Shown here one piece after another: positions 37,709 through 48,020 of a stretch of 64,000 nucleotides of DNA. The DNA is from Rhodocyclaceae bacterium (GTDB taxonomy: Bacteria > Pseudomonadota > Gammaproteobacteria > Burkholderiales > Rhodocyclaceae). Each line of letters opens with the position of its first letter. The stretch's first letter is position 1. The notes under the pieces are model-generated. The model saw only the letters and a program-made list of their open reading frames with translations. It had not been told where the DNA came from and ran no database searches. The translations under genes and the position numbers were made by a program. The stretch is from positions 1-64,000 of the forward strand of contig JAGTRP010000016.1 in assembly GCA_018261935.1 (NCBI GenBank), given 5' to 3'.

Positions 37709-38587
37709 TCAGGCAAGAACGCCAGCCTGGCGCATGGCGGCGCGGACGCGCTCGCGGTTGGCTTCGGACAGCGGGGTGAGGGGCAGGCGGATACCGCCGG
37801 GCATCATGCCCATTTGCTCCACCGCCCACTTGACCGGGATGGGGTTGGCTTCGCAGAACAGGTCGCGATGCAGCCCCAGGAGCTTGAAGTGGATCTCCCG
37901 CGCCTTCCGCACTTCGCCGGCGGCGGCCGCGACGCACATTTCATGCATCAGCCGCGGAGCGACGTTGGCGGTTACCGAGATATTGCCGTGGAAGCCGAGC
38001 ATGATGGAGGCGACGCAGGTCATGTCGTCGCCGCTGTAGAGGGCGAAGCCCTTGGGCGCCCGGGCGATCAGGTCGCAGGCCCGGTCCAGGTTGCCGGTGG
38101 CGTCCTTGATGCCGGCGATGCCGGGCACCTGGGCCAGGCGCAGCACGGTGTCGTTGGACATGTCGGCGACGGTGCGGCCGGGGACGTTGTAGAGCAGGAT
38201 GGGCAGGTCCACCGCCTCGGCAATGGCCTTGAAGTGCCGGTAGAGGCCTTCCTGGGTGGGCTTGTTGTAATAGGGGACGACGGAGAGGGCGGCATCGGCG
38301 CCGGCCTGCTTGGCGAACTCGGTCAGTTCGATGGCTTCCGCCGTCGAATTGGCGCCGGTGCCGGCGATCACCGGAATGCGGCCGGCCGCATGCTCGACGG
38401 TGACGCGAATCAGTTCGCGGTGTTCCTCGACATCGACGGTGGGGGACTCGCCCGTGGTACCGACGATGACAATGCCGTCGGTGCCTTCGGCCACATGGAA
38501 ATCAACCAACTTGCGCAGGGCTGCGTAGTCGAGGCTGCCATCTTCATGCATAGGGGTGACGATGGCGACAATGGATCCGGTAATCAT
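37709..38587 (-). CDS. dapA: 4-hydroxy-tetrahydrodipicolinate synthase
   Basis: DapA condenses pyruvate with aspartate semialdehyde in the lysine/diaminopimelate pathway. The 292-residue TIM-barrel protein has the catalytic Lys161 (GIKDATG) that forms the Schiff base, Tyr133 and Arg138 in LLYNVPGRT, and Thr44/Thr45 in VGTTGES. It begins the operon with bamC and the MBL gene. Confidence 0.97.
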   Translation of the reverse strand: MITGSIVAIVTPMHEDGSLDYAALRKLVDFHVAEGTDGIVIVGTTGESPTVDVEEHRELIRVTVEHAAGRIPVIAGTGANSTAEAIELTEFAKQAGADAALSVVPYYNKPTQEGLYRHFKAIAEAVDLPILLYNVPGRTVADMSNDTVLRLAQVPGIAGIKDATGNLDRACDLIARAPKGFALYSGDDMTCVASIMLGFHGNISVTANVAPRLMHEMCVAAAAGEVRKAREIHFKLLGLHRDLFCEANPIPVKWAVEQMGMMPGGIRLPLTPLSEANRERVRAAMRQAGVLA

Positions 38588-38636
38588 AATCTATGGGTTC
38601 AGGACAGTATTTTTTGATTTTAACCGAAGGCAGGCA

Positions 38637-39617
38637 CTACAGGGGGATTCCCTGACCGATCCAACATAAGCGGCGGCGCAGCACCCGCATCTCGCCGTCG
38701 GGCAGGTGCAGCGCCGGGTGGGTGTCCGGGGCCGCTTCCAGCAACTGGCGGACGAATTCCTCCAGCCGACGGGCGGCGGGAACCCGCCAGCCCAGGCACC
38801 GGAGGCGATGGCGCAGGACATTCTTGAGGCGGGCCGGCGACAGATCCCGGAGGCTCTTCATGGGCAGCTCATCGCCCACTGCCCGGGCCTGCCAGTCGGC
38901 TTCCGCCAGTTCGGCCAGAAGCCCGTCGGCCTCGGCAAAGTGGGCGGCGGCGCCGGCCAGGCAGGCGCTGGCGGCGGGAAACCGCTCCCCCAGGCGGGGC
39001 AGGATCTCGTGGCGCAGGAAATTGCGGGAGAAGCCGGTGTCGTCGTTGCTTTCGTCGTCGATCCAGGCGAGACCGCTTTCCCGGGCATAGGCCACGATGT
39101 CGCTGCGCGGCACGCCCAGCAGCGGGCGCAGCAGGCGCAGGGCCCCCAGGCGGCGTTCAGCGGGCATCCCCGCCGCGCCAGTCACCCCGGTGCCCCGCAC
39201 CAGATTGAACAGCAGGGTCTCGGCCTGGTCGTCTTGATGATGGGCGAGCAGGAGGCAATCGGCACCGCAGCTGGAAAAGGCGGCATAGCGCTCGGCGCGG
39301 GCGGCAGCTTCCAGGCCGAGTCCGCCGTCAGCCTCGACCGTGACGTATTCAACCTGCAGGGGAACATCCAGGCTTGCGCACAATTCCCGGCAAAAGGCCG
39401 TCCATGCCCCGGCATGGGGGGAGAGGCCATGATGCACGTGGAGGGCGGACAACTGCCGGCCGCAGGCGAGGCGGGCCAGGAGGTGGAGAAGGACCACCGA
39501 GTCCCGGCCGCCGGAGAGGCCAACGCAGACTCGGTCGGCCGGGCCCAGTCGGGCCGCGAGAAAACCCCGGACTTGGGAGAGCAGCCTACTTGACGGGCTG
39601 CTCTTTGAACCGGCCAT
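38637..39617 (-). CDS. tilS: tRNA(Ile)-lysidine synthase
   Basis: TilS adds lysine to C34 of tRNA-Ile(CAU) so that it reads AUA and not AUG. The P-loop SGGRDS at about 35-40 is the PP-motif, where most members have SGGxDS. The family histidine region [18 protein letters not shown] is clear. The substrate-binding C-terminal domain is short but present. The ATG at 39617 overlaps the accA end by 32 bases. A nearby CTG is the only alternative start. Confidence 0.93.
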   Translation of the reverse strand: MAGSKSSPSSRLLSQVRGFLAARLGPADRVCVGLSGGRDSVVLLHLLARLACGRQLSALHVHHGLSPHAGAWTAFCRELCASLDVPLQVEYVTVEADGGLGLEAAARAERYAAFSSCGADCLLLAHHQDDQAETLLFNLVRGTGVTGAAGMPAERRLGALRLLRPLLGVPRSDIVAYARESGLAWIDDESNDDTGFSRNFLRHEILPRLGERFPAASACLAGAAAHFAEADGLLAELAEADWQARAVGDELPMKSLRDLSPARLKNVLRHRLRCLGWRVPAARRLEEFVRQLLEAAPDTHPALHLPDGEMRVLRRRLCWIGQGIPL

Positions 39618-40554
39618 AGGACATGAGCCGCTCATAGCGCGCCGCCAGCAGCTCGCTGGTGGACAGTCCGGAAACATGCTTGAGGGCGTCCTGCAAGGCC
39701 TTCCGGAGGTTCTGGGCCATGGCGGCATGGTCCCGGTGGGCGCCGCCCAGGGGCTCGCTCACGATCTTGTCGATGAGGCCCAGGGTTTTCAGGCGGGGCG
39801 CCGTGATGCCCATGGTCTCCGCCGCCTCTGGGGCCTTCTCGGCGCTCTTCCAGAGAATGGAAGCGCAGCCTTCCGGGGAGATGACCGAGTAGGTGGAGTA
39901 CTGCAGCATCTGGACGATATCGCCCACGGCGATCGCCAGGGCGCCGCCGGAGCCCCCTTCGCCGATGATGGTGACAATGATGGGGACCTTGAGCTCGGCC
40001 ATGACGTAGAGATTGCGCCCGATGGCCTCGGACTGGCCGCGCTCCTCGGCGTCAATGCCGGGATAGGCCCCCGGAGTATCCACGAAGGTCATCACCGGCA
40101 GGCCGAACTTCTCGGCCAGCTTCATCAGGCGCAGGGCCTTGCGGTAGCCCTCGGGGCGGGGCATGCCGAAATTGCGGTAAATCTTTTCCTTGGTATCGCG
40201 CCCCTTCTGGTGGCCGATGACCATGACCGGCTGGCCGTTGAAGCGGGCCAGGCCGCCGACGATGGCGCGATCATCGGCGAAGGCGCGGTCGCCGTGCAGC
40301 TCTTCGAAATCGGTGAAGATGCGGCCGGTGTAGTCGAGGGTGTAGGGCCGCTGGGGATGCCGGGCCAACTGGGAAATCTGCCAGGGCGTGAGCTTGGCAT
40401 AGATATCCTTGGCCAGTTGAGCGCTTTTCTTTTCCAGGCGCGAAATCTCTTCCGAAATATCGACGGCGGAATCGTCCTGGACGAAGCGAAGCTCTTCAAT
40501 CTTCGCTTCCAGATCGGCAATGGGCTGTTCGAAGTCGAGAAAACTGGTTTTCAT
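39586..40554 (-). CDS. accA: Acetyl-CoA carboxylase carboxyltransferase subunit alpha
   Basis: AccA, with AccD, transfers the carboxyl group from biotin to acetyl-CoA to make malonyl-CoA for fatty-acid synthesis. The protein is of normal length (322) with a helical N-terminus ([19 protein letters not shown]). The crotonase-fold core shows [20 protein letters not shown] and the oxyanion-hole glycines in [12 protein letters not shown]. It is co-oriented with tilS, overlapping it. Confidence 0.97.
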   Translation of the reverse strand: MKTSFLDFEQPIADLEAKIEELRFVQDDSAVDISEEISRLEKKSAQLAKDIYAKLTPWQISQLARHPQRPYTLDYTGRIFTDFEELHGDRAFADDRAIVGGLARFNGQPVMVIGHQKGRDTKEKIYRNFGMPRPEGYRKALRLMKLAEKFGLPVMTFVDTPGAYPGIDAEERGQSEAIGRNLYVMAELKVPIIVTIIGEGGSGGALAIAVGDIVQMLQYSTYSVISPEGCASILWKSAEKAPEAAETMGITAPRLKTLGLIDKIVSEPLGGAHRDHAAMAQNLRKALQDALKHVSGLSTSELLAARYERLMSYGRFKEQPVK

Positions 40555-40611
40555 GGACGGCGGGAATTTTGGGTCGGCGGGTATTCTACCCCAAAAGGCT
40601 AAGCCCTCCGG

Positions 40612-41229
40612 CTAATACTCCACCGGCAAGGGATCCAGGCTGCGCCACAGATACCAGGTCGCCACCGTGCGCCAGGGGCGCCAGCCCTCTCCCAGCTCGG
40701 CCAGCACCCGCCGGGGCTGCTTCTCACCGCCGAAGTAGTGGTCGAAGATGGCCCGCTGCAGGCCCAGGTCGTCCAGGGGAAAGACATCGGGCCGCAGGAG
40801 GTTGAAGATCAGGAACATCTCCGCCGTCCACCGGCCGATGCCGCGCACAGCGGCCAACTCGGCGATCACCGCCTCGTCCGCCATGTCCGCCCAGTGCTCG
40901 GGCCGGATACGCCCGGCGGCGAAATGCCCGGCGAGATCGACCATATATTCGATCTTGCGCCGGGACAGGCCGCTGCTGGCGAGACCCGCCTCCCCGGCGG
41001 CCAGCACCGCCGCCGGCGACACCGTCCCCACCGCGGCGGCGAAGCGCGCCCAGACGGCGTCTGCCGCCTTGACCGAGATCTGCTGGCCGACGATGGAGCG
41101 GGCCAGGGTGCCGAAGGCATCTCCCCGGGAACAGAGGCCCGTGCCGGCATACCGGCCGATCAGGGCCGCCATCACCGGATCGGCGTCGGCCAATTGGCGT
41201 ATCGCCTCGGACCAATAATATGGGATCAT
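40612..41229 (-). CDS. AlkA-like DNA-3-methyladenine glycosylase
   Basis: This 205-residue base-excision repair enzyme of the helix-hairpin-helix superfamily removes alkylated purines. The helix-hairpin-helix is VRGIGRWTAEMFLIF. The catalytic aspartate lies in FPLDDLGLQ (Asp153/Asp154), and SIVGQQISVKAADAVW is the usual N-terminal signature. It lacks the extra N-terminal domain of E. coli AlkA, as in many short members. The ATG at 41229 is the natural start. The longer frame shadows mobA. Confidence 0.92.
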   Translation of the reverse strand: MIPYYWSEAIRQLADADPVMAALIGRYAGTGLCSRGDAFGTLARSIVGQQISVKAADAVWARFAAAVGTVSPAAVLAAGEAGLASSGLSRRKIEYMVDLAGHFAAGRIRPEHWADMADEAVIAELAAVRGIGRWTAEMFLIFNLLRPDVFPLDDLGLQRAIFDHYFGGEKQPRRVLAELGEGWRPWRTVATWYLWRSLDPLPVEY

Positions 41230-41238
41230 CCCTTCATT

Positions 41239-41832
41239 ATGGCGCAAGAAGAAATCACTGCCGTCATCCTTGCCGGCGGACTGGCCACTCGCCTGGGAGG
41301 TGTCGATAAAGGACTGCAACCGCTCGACGGCGAGCCCCTGGCGGCCCATGTCCTGCGCCGTATCCGCCCCCAGGTGGGCGAGGTCCTCATCAACTGCAAC
41401 CGCAACGCCGAGCGCTACGGGCTGCTTGGGTGCCGGCTGGTCTCCGACCGCATCGCCGGTTTTCCCGGCCCTCTGGCCGGCCTCCACGCCGCCCTCCAGG
41501 TTGCCGCCACCCCCCTGGTTCTGACCGCCCCCTGCGATTCCCCTTTCCTGCCCTCCGACCTGGCGAACCGGCTGGCTGCGGCCCTCGCCGACGGCGAAGC
41601 GGCGGTGGCCGCCGGCAACGGCCGGGAACCTGTCTTCGCCCTTTACCGCCGCAGCCTGCTGCCCCGCCTGGAAGCCTTCCTGAATGCCGGCAAGCGCAAA
41701 GTCGGCCAATGGCAAGGGGAAATGGATTGCCGGGTCGCCGATTTTTCCGACCAGCCGGAGGCCTTCGAGAACTTCAACTCGCCGGATGACTGGCCTGGAA
41801 GCCACCCGGAACAAGCAAGAGAAGGAAGCTGA
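41239..41832 (+). CDS. mobA: Molybdenum cofactor guanylyltransferase
   Basis: MobA attaches GMP to molybdopterin, making the bis-MGD cofactor of enzymes such as nitrate reductase and DMSO reductase. The nucleotide-binding motif LAGGLATRLGGVDKGLQ is intact near residue 11. The Mg2+ aspartate region LTAPCDSPFLPSDL and the NGREPVFALYRR segment follow. Only ten bases separate it from the divergent glycosylase gene. Together with modABC it points to molybdoenzymes elsewhere in the genome. Confidence 0.95.
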   Translation: MAQEEITAVILAGGLATRLGGVDKGLQPLDGEPLAAHVLRRIRPQVGEVLINCNRNAERYGLLGCRLVSDRIAGFPGPLAGLHAALQVAATPLVLTAPCDSPFLPSDLANRLAAALADGEAAVAAGNGREPVFALYRRSLLPRLEAFLNAGKRKVGQWQGEMDCRVADFSDQPEAFENFNSPDDWPGSHPEQAREGS

Positions 41833-41839
41833 GAGCAGC

Positions 41840-43030
41840 ATGTCGAAATCGGAGCATCTTTTCATCACGCCGTGGTTTGATACCGATGAAAGCTGGGCTG
41901 GATTCCATATCGAATTTTCCGGCCCGGACACCGCTTTCGCCCAAGCCCTCTCCCGGCTGGCCCGACACCCGGCGCTGCCGACTGCGAATCCGGGGCGACC
42001 CTGGTTCATCCCGGCCCTTGGCCCCGAAAGCGTAGCCGCCGCCGCAGCCTTTGCCGACCAGACGGTCGTGTTCCTCCTGGGCCCGGCAGAGGCGCCCGGG
42101 GCAAAGGAAAGACATGACCGGCTGGAGGCCGACCTGCGTCAAGCCGGCGCCAGGATCGGCCTGGTGTTGGGCCCCAAGGACCCGGTGCCCCCCGCCGGCG
42201 CTTGGCGCCATGTGGTCCTTGCCGCCAGCCATGCCCGCACCCTCCCCGCCCAAAGCCTGATGGCTCTGGCGACCGGGACCGCCATCGCCGTTACCGGCCT
42301 GCGCAGCCGCAACGATTTCGTCTGGGCCACGGCCAACCACTGCGCCCTGGTCACCGGCGAGTACCTGCTGAACCGTTCCTCCTCCTCCAGGAAGCCGGAC
42401 ATGCTGCGAACACGGCTCCTGAAACTTCTGGCCCTCATTGCCGCCGACGCCGACACCCGGGAAATCGAGGAAATTTTCCGCCAGGAGCCGAAACTGGCCT
42501 ACAGCCTGCTGCGCCTGGTCAATTCGGCCGGCATGCGACCGCCCGCCCCGATCACCGGTTTTGCCCAGGCCATCGCCCTCCTGGGTCGCCAGCAACTGCA
42601 GCGCTGGCTGCAACTGCTGGTCTATGCCGATCCCAACGGGGGGCATCAACCCAACCCGCTCCTGCTGCAAGCCGCGACCCGGGGACGCCTGATGGAAGCC
42701 CTCGCCCCGGGCATCCAGCCGCCGCCCGAAACCGACAAACTCCTGGATGCGGCCTTCATGACCGGCGCCTTTTCGCTGCTTGACACCCTGCTCAATCTTT
42801 CGATGCCGGAAATCCTGCAGCAGCTACCCTTGCCCGCCGCCGTCCATGCCGCCCTGAAGGAACGCACTGGTTCCCTGGGCACGCTGCTCACCGCCCTGGC
42901 CGCCGCGGACAACCGGGACACGGCAGCCGCCGGCCTTCTTCTCGACAGCCTCGGCGTGGATGGCGATACCTTTGCTTCCGCCCAGTTGAGCGCCCTGGCC
43001 TGGGCCAGCGGCATCCGCGCCGTTACCTGA
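41840..43030 (+). CDS. HDOD-domain signalling protein
   Basis: This 396-residue protein has an N-terminal region reminiscent of a degenerate EAL domain (residues 1-190). An HDOD domain follows, with AYSLLRLVNSAGM and FAQAIALLGRQQLQRWLQLL. This YuxH-like arrangement appears in bacterial signalling. The EAL-like part lacks the acidic catalytic residues, so no phosphodiesterase activity is expected. It starts eight bases after mobA. Confidence 0.85.
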   Translation: MSKSEHLFITPWFDTDESWAGFHIEFSGPDTAFAQALSRLARHPALPTANPGRPWFIPALGPESVAAAAAFADQTVVFLLGPAEAPGAKERHDRLEADLRQAGARIGLVLGPKDPVPPAGAWRHVVLAASHARTLPAQSLMALATGTAIAVTGLRSRNDFVWATANHCALVTGEYLLNRSSSSRKPDMLRTRLLKLLALIAADADTREIEEIFRQEPKLAYSLLRLVNSAGMRPPAPITGFAQAIALLGRQQLQRWLQLLVYADPNGGHQPNPLLLQAATRGRLMEALAPGIQPPPETDKLLDAAFMTGAFSLLDTLLNLSMPEILQQLPLPAAVHAALKERTGSLGTLLTALAAADNRDTAAAGLLLDSLGVDGDTFASAQLSALAWASGIRAVT

Positions 43031-43045
43031 GCGGCGCGCCGCCTC

Positions 43046-43687
43046 TCAGCCGAATTGGCCGCTCAGGAAGGGATTGTAGCGGCGCTCCTCCCCCAGGGTA
43101 GACATGGGCCCATGCCCCGGGATGAAGGACACGTCATCCCCCAGGGGAAAGAGCTTGTCCCGGATGGAACGGATGAGGGCGTCGTGGTCGCCCCGGGGAA
43201 AATCGGTGCGCCCGATGGAGCCCTGAAACAGCACATCCCCCACTTGCAGGAGCCGGCTGGGCTGATGGTAGAAAACCACGTGCCCCGGGGTGTGCCCCGG
43301 GCAGTGCAGCACATCCAGAACCACTTGGCCGAAGCTCACCTGGTCGCCGTCCTTGAGCCAGCGCGTCGGCTCGAAGCTCCTGACCGCCGGGAACCCGAAC
43401 ATGCGGCTCTGCTGGGGCATGCCCTCGATCCAGAAGCGATCTTCCTCCTGGGGCCCTTCGATGGGCAGCCCCAGGGAATCCGCCAGGACCGCCACGCCGC
43501 CGGCATGGTCGATGTGGCCGTGGGTGACCAGGATTTTCACCAGCTTCAGGCCCCGTTCGGTTACTGCTTGCTGGATACGGTCGATATCCCCGCCCGGGTC
43601 GATGACCGCCGCTTCCCGGGTTGTCCGGCACCAGAAAAGGGTGCAGTTCTGCGCAAAGGGAGTGACGGGGATGATGGCGTAGTCCAT
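43046..43687 (-). CDS. MBL-fold hydrolase (glyoxalase-II-like, YcbL type)
   Basis: This 213-residue cytoplasmic metallohydrolase has the motif [11 protein letters not shown], the distal [12 protein letters not shown] and [14 protein letters not shown], and the terminal PGHGP. These are the usual ligands of glyoxalase II-type enzymes that cleave thioesters such as lactoylglutathione. The start near 43687 matches the family opening [13 protein letters not shown]. Upstream ATGs at 43699 and 43717 are possible. Confidence 0.88.
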   Translation of the reverse strand: MDYAIIPVTPFAQNCTLFWCRTTREAAVIDPGGDIDRIQQAVTERGLKLVKILVTHGHIDHAGGVAVLADSLGLPIEGPQEEDRFWIEGMPQQSRMFGFPAVRSFEPTRWLKDGDQVSFGQVVLDVLHCPGHTPGHVVFYHQPSRLLQVGDVLFQGSIGRTDFPRGDHDALIRSIRDKLFPLGDDVSFIPGHGPMSTLGEERRYNPFLSGQFG

Positions 43688-43818
43688 ATTGGGAGACATT
43701 AAGTGGGATTTCTGCATTATCTCACGCCAAACCCCTTGCCCTCGCCCATCATCCATGCTTAAACTGGAAAACAATTAAAACAGTAGGTTAGCCAACTTTA
43801 TTGAGATAGAAGAACAAC

Positions 43819-44667
43819 ATGCTCGACCACCCTTTGCAGGACGCTGAAGCCTGGGTCGTACTGTTCAGCAACAGCAGCCTGCCCGTCCTGCGCAACACCA
43901 GGCGCCAGCTCGAAGAGATGCGGGAGGATGTCGACCGGGTGGACCCGCGGGACCTGGCCCATGTCATCCTCCAGGACCCGATCATGGCGGTGCGGGTGCT
44001 GGCCTATATCCAGCCCCTGCGGGGACGGGCCCTGCAGAACGACATCACCACCATCGCCGGCGCCATCATGATGTCCGGCCTCCAGCCCTTCTTCAACCGC
44101 TTCCACGAGCTGCCCACCATCGAGGACATGCTGAAGGGCGAAGATCCCCACGCCCTCCTGGGCATCCTCAAGATCATCCGCCGCGCCCAGCGCGCCGCCG
44201 CCTATGCCAACGACTGGGCCACCTGGCGGCACGACCTCAACATGGAGGAGGTCCGGATCGCCGCCCTCCTCCACGACCTGGCGGAGATCCTGGTGTGGTG
44301 CTTCGCCCCCAAGCTCGGCTTGCGAATGGAAGCGGAGCAGGTATCCCACCCGACCATGCGCAGCGCCACCGCCCAGTTGAAGGTCCTGGGGTTCACCCTC
44401 CAGGAATTGCAGCTGGCCCTGTGCCGGGTATGGCATCTGCCGGGACTGCTGCTGCGCCTCATGGACGATGACAACGCCGGCCAGCCCCGGGTGCGCAACG
44501 TCACCCTGGCGGTACGCCTGGCTCGCCACTCCGCCCACGGCTGGGACGACCCAGCCATCCCCGACGACTATCGGGACATCGCCGACCTGCTGCATCTCAC
44601 GCCGGAAGGGATCAAGGATCGCCTGGGCGCGGAATTCGGGCCGGGAGAGCCGACTCAGCCGCAGTAA
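43819..44667 (+). CDS. HDOD-domain protein
   Basis: This 282-residue soluble protein has an HDOD domain. The N-terminal part has VLRNTRRQLEEMREDVDRVD. The core shows AHVILQDPIMAVRVLAYIQP and RIAALLHDLAEILVWCF with an HD pair. The role is signalling or regulation, and the target is not known. It is the last plus-strand gene before the minus-strand MFS cluster and overlaps a small minus-strand gene at its end. Confidence 0.83.
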   Translation: MLDHPLQDAEAWVVLFSNSSLPVLRNTRRQLEEMREDVDRVDPRDLAHVILQDPIMAVRVLAYIQPLRGRALQNDITTIAGAIMMSGLQPFFNRFHELPTIEDMLKGEDPHALLGILKIIRRAQRAAAYANDWATWRHDLNMEEVRIAALLHDLAEILVWCFAPKLGLRMEAEQVSHPTMRSATAQLKVLGFTLQELQLALCRVWHLPGLLLRLMDDDNAGQPRVRNVTLAVRLARHSAHGWDDPAIPDDYRDIADLLHLTPEGIKDRLGAEFGPGEPTQPQ

Positions 44668-44789
44668 CGCAGGTTGGCCAGGTCCAGCAGCAGACCGGGA
44701 TTCTGGTAGGCGACGAAAATCGCCGCCAACAGGATCGCTCCCAGGGCCAGCCCCATGCCGAGCAGGAACCAGCGCCATTGGGGCTTCAT
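44655..44789 (-). CDS. 44-residue single-span membrane protein
   Basis: This short frame is translationally coupled to the MFS gene, its ATG overlapping the MFS stop as ATGA. The product begins with MKPQWRWFLLGMGLALGAIL and is almost wholly hydrophobic, forming one membrane helix with a positive N-terminus and a short tail ending in LRYCG. I know no family. Position and coupling suggest a small partner of the MFS transporter. It overlaps the end of the convergent HDOD gene by 13 bases. Confidence 0.6.
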   Translation of the reverse strand: MKPQWRWFLLGMGLALGAILLAAIFVAYQNPGLLLDLANLRYCG

Positions 44790-45985
44790 GCCGTGGCTTC
44801 CGCCCGGGCCAGGGGCCGCTCGTCGATGGGCCACGACAGGGCCGTCGCCAGCACCGACAGCCCCACCGCCAAGCCCCAGGCCAAGAGGTAGGAACCAGTC
44901 TCGTCGTAGATGCGCCCCCCCAGCCAGGCCCCCAGGAAGCTGCCCAGCTGGTGGCCGAGGAAGACCACGCCGGTCAGCATGGACATGTAGCGCAGGCCGA
45001 AGATCTGGGCCACCAGGCCGTTGGTGAGGGGCACCGTGCCGAGCCACAGCAACCCCATGAAGGCGGCGAAGACCCAGGCGGAAGCGGGTGACAGCGGGAC
45101 CAGTAGGAAAGCGACGATGCCGATGCCCCGCAGGCCGTAGATGAGGACCAGGAGGCCCTTCTTGCTGCAGCGCCCGCCGCCCCAGCCGAACAGGAAGGAG
45201 CCGAGGACGTTGAAAAGCCCGATCAAGGCCACCGCCGTCATCCCCACATTGGCCGAAAAGCCTGCGTCAATGAGGAAAGATGGCAGGTGCAGCATGATGA
45301 AGGCCGTCTGGAACCCGCACACGAAGTAGCCCCAGAAAAGATATTGGAAGCTCCGCTCCCCGCCGGCCTCCCGCAGGGCATCGGCCACTGACTGGCCGGT
45401 GCCGGCGGCCGGCCGGTGGCCGTCCGCCATGGACCAGGCCAGGGGGACGATGAGGCCGATGCCGCAGGCCAGCAGCACCAGGGCCGCCTGCCAGCCGTAA
45501 CCGCTGATGAGGGCCTGCCCCGCCGGCAGCACGGCGAACTGGCCGAAGGAGCCGCCGGCGCTGGCCACCCCGAGGGCGAGGCTGCGCCGGGCCGGGGTGG
45601 TGTGGCGGCCGATGACCCCGAGGATGACGGTGAAGGTGGTGCCGGAAAGCCCGAGGCCGACCAGCAGCCCCCCGGACAAGTCCAGGGCCGGGGCCGAATC
45701 GGCGTAGGCCATGAGGACCAGGCCCAGCAGGTAGAGGAGCGCGGCGCCAGCGATGGTACGGCCCGCGCCGTGGCGATCCGCCAGGGCACCGGCGAAGGGC
45801 GACGCCAGCCCCCAGACCAGGTTCTGGAGGGCGATGGCGAAGGAAAAGGTTTCCCGGCTCCAGCCGTGGGCCAGAGTCATGGGCTGCAGGAAGAGGCCCG
45901 CCGTATGCCGCACCCCCATGGCGAGGGTGAGGATGATCGAGCCGCAGACCAGGATGACGACGGGCGTGCGCCAGCGCCCGCTCAC
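44786..45985 (-). CDS. MFS transporter
   Basis: This 399-residue major-facilitator transporter has twelve predicted helices. Typical parts are SPFAGALADRHGAGRTIAGA between helices 2 and 3 and the later LGAWLGGRIYDETGSY. It is similar to monocarboxylate/oxalate-formate-type MFS carriers, but the substrate is unknown. The start is a GTG at 45985 overlapping the end of uup. A small membrane protein gene follows, also overlapping. Confidence 0.87.
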   Translation of the reverse strand: MSGRWRTPVVILVCGSIILTLAMGVRHTAGLFLQPMTLAHGWSRETFSFAIALQNLVWGLASPFAGALADRHGAGRTIAGAALLYLLGLVLMAYADSAPALDLSGGLLVGLGLSGTTFTVILGVIGRHTTPARRSLALGVASAGGSFGQFAVLPAGQALISGYGWQAALVLLACGIGLIVPLAWSMADGHRPAAGTGQSVADALREAGGERSFQYLFWGYFVCGFQTAFIMLHLPSFLIDAGFSANVGMTAVALIGLFNVLGSFLFGWGGGRCSKKGLLVLIYGLRGIGIVAFLLVPLSPASAWVFAAFMGLLWLGTVPLTNGLVAQIFGLRYMSMLTGVVFLGHQLGSFLGAWLGGRIYDETGSYLLAWGLAVGLSVLATALSWPIDERPLARAEATA

Positions 45986-47895
45986 GCCTTGCCCTCCAGG
46001 AATTCCCAGCGCTCCAGGAGGATCAATAGTTCATCCTCGATGGCGGCCAGCCGGGCCGCGTGGGCCTGGGCAGCCGCCGGGTCGCTCTGGTAGAGGGCCG
46101 GGTCTTCCAGGCGGCGGGAGAGGTCCTGCTGCTCGGCCTCCAGGGCGGCAATGCGGTCAGGCAGCCCCTCCAGTTCCCGCTGTTCCTTCCAGGACAGCTT
46201 GTCGGCCTTGGGCCGGGGTGTCTCCGCCGGCTTTGCGGCGGGCTTGGCCTCGGCCTTCTGGGCGGCAGCGGCTTCCTTCGTCCGCTGGGCCTGGTACTGG
46301 GCCCAATCGGTGTAACCGCCGACGTATTCCCGCCAGACGCCGTCGCCTTCGGCGGCGATGGTCTGGGTCACGACGTTGTCCAGGAAGGCCCGGTCATGGC
46401 TCACCAGGAACAGGGTGCCGTCGTAGTCCTGGAGCAGGGCTTCCAGGAGTTCGAGGGTTTCGATGTCCAGGTCGTTGGTGGGCTCGTCCAGCACCAGCAC
46501 GTTGGCCGGCCGGGCGAAGAGGCGGGCCAGGAGCAGGCGGTTGCGCTCGCCGCCGGACAGGGACTTCACCGGCGAACGGGCCCGCTCCGGGGCGAAGAGG
46601 AAATCCTCCAGGTAGCCGATGACGTGCTTCCGGGCGCCGCCGATCTCCACGTAGTCGGAGCCCGGCGAAATGACGTCGGCCAGGCTCTTCTCGGGGTCGA
46701 GCTGGGTGCGGAACTGGTCGAAATAGGCGATCTCCAGCTTGGTCCCCAGGCGCACGGAGCCTTCGTCGGGCTGCAGTTCGCCGAGGATGAGGCGCAGCAG
46801 GGTCGTCTTGCCGGCGCCGTTGGGACCGATGAGGCCGATCTTGTCGCCCCGCTGGATGCGGGAGGAGAAGTCGCGGACCACGGTCTTGTCGCCGAAGCGC
46901 TTGCTGACGTGCTTCAGTTCCGCCACCAGCTGGCCGCTCTTTTCACCGGCATCGAGCTGCAGGCTGACCTTGCCCTGGCGTTCCCGCCGGGCCGCCCGCT
47001 CGGTCCGCAGCCGGTCCAGGCGCTGGACCCGGAAAACGGCGCGGGTGCGCCGGGCCTCGACGCCCTTCCTGATCCAGACCTCCTCTTCCTTCAGGAGCTT
47101 GTCGGCCCGGGCATTGGCCAGGGCTTCCTCGTGCAGGAGGGCCTCCTTGCGCTGCTGATAGTCGCTGAAGCTGCCGGGGAAGCTCGCCAGCCGGCCCCGG
47201 TCCAGTTCGACGATGCGGGTGCACACCCGGTCCAGGAAGCGGCGGTCGTGGGTGATGAAGAGCAGGGTCACGCCGGAATCGATGAGGAGATTCTCCAGCC
47301 ACTCGATGGCGCCGATGTCCAGGTGGTTGGTGGGCTCGTCCAGGAGCAGCACCTCCGGCGCCACCGCCAGGGCCTGGGCCAGGGCCAGGCGCTTCTTCTG
47401 GCCGCCGGAGAGGGAGCCGACCCGGGCCTCGGGATCGAGGGCGAAGCGGTCGATGACCCGCTCGGCCTGGGCCTCGTAGGCCCAGGCGCCGAGGGCTTCC
47501 AGGTTGTGCTGCAACTCTTGGAGGCGGGCCAGCAGCTTCTCCTGGTCTGCCCCCGCTTCCGCCAGCCGGTGGGAAACCTCGTGGTACTCGGCCAGCAGCC
47601 GCGAGCTGTCGCCCATGCCGGCCACTACCGCCGCGAAAACGGTGAGGTCAGGGTCGAAAGGGGGCTCCTGGGGTACGTAGCCGACCCGGATGCCAGGTTG
47701 GGTCCACACCTCGCCGTCGTCCAGGCGCCCCCGCCCGTTGCCTGCCGCCAGGGCGGCCAGCAGAGACGACTTGCCGGTACCGTTGCGTCCGATCAGCGCC
47801 ACCCGTTCCCCCGGATCGAGTTGGAAGTCGGCATGGTCGAGGAGCGGCACGTGGCCGAAGGCGAGGCTGGCGTCGATGAGCTTGAGGTAGGGCAT
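45982..47895 (-). CDS. uup: ABC-F family ATPase Uup
   Basis: This 637-residue ABC-F protein has two ATP-binding domains joined by a linker and no membrane part. The first has Walker A GRNGTGKSS and LSGGQKKRLALA. The second has GPNGAGKTT and LSGGERNRLLLA. A C-terminal coiled coil (WKEQRELEGLPDRIAALEAE) matches Uup and binds DNA or ribosome in characterised members. Uup affects transposon excision and ribosome-related processes. It heads the uup-MFS-small gene operon. Confidence 0.93.
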   Translation of the reverse strand: MPYLKLIDASLAFGHVPLLDHADFQLDPGERVALIGRNGTGKSSLLAALAAGNGRGRLDDGEVWTQPGIRVGYVPQEPPFDPDLTVFAAVVAGMGDSSRLLAEYHEVSHRLAEAGADQEKLLARLQELQHNLEALGAWAYEAQAERVIDRFALDPEARVGSLSGGQKKRLALAQALAVAPEVLLLDEPTNHLDIGAIEWLENLLIDSGVTLLFITHDRRFLDRVCTRIVELDRGRLASFPGSFSDYQQRKEALLHEEALANARADKLLKEEEVWIRKGVEARRTRAVFRVQRLDRLRTERAARRERQGKVSLQLDAGEKSGQLVAELKHVSKRFGDKTVVRDFSSRIQRGDKIGLIGPNGAGKTTLLRLILGELQPDEGSVRLGTKLEIAYFDQFRTQLDPEKSLADVISPGSDYVEIGGARKHVIGYLEDFLFAPERARSPVKSLSGGERNRLLLARLFARPANVLVLDEPTNDLDIETLELLEALLQDYDGTLFLVSHDRAFLDNVVTQTIAAEGDGVWREYVGGYTDWAQYQAQRTKEAAAAQKAEAKPAAKPAETPRPKADKLSWKEQRELEGLPDRIAALEAEQQDLSRRLEDPALYQSDPAAAQAHAARLAAIEDELLILLERWEFLEGKA

Positions 47896-48020
47896 AGGCT
47901 GGGCAGATACGGTGCCGGCATGGGAAAAGCCGCATTCTATCCACTCGGGGTCGCCGGGGGCGAATTCCAGCCAAATTGGCGCCCGCCGACCCGAACCGCT
48001 ACAATACGCGCCCGGCCGCT

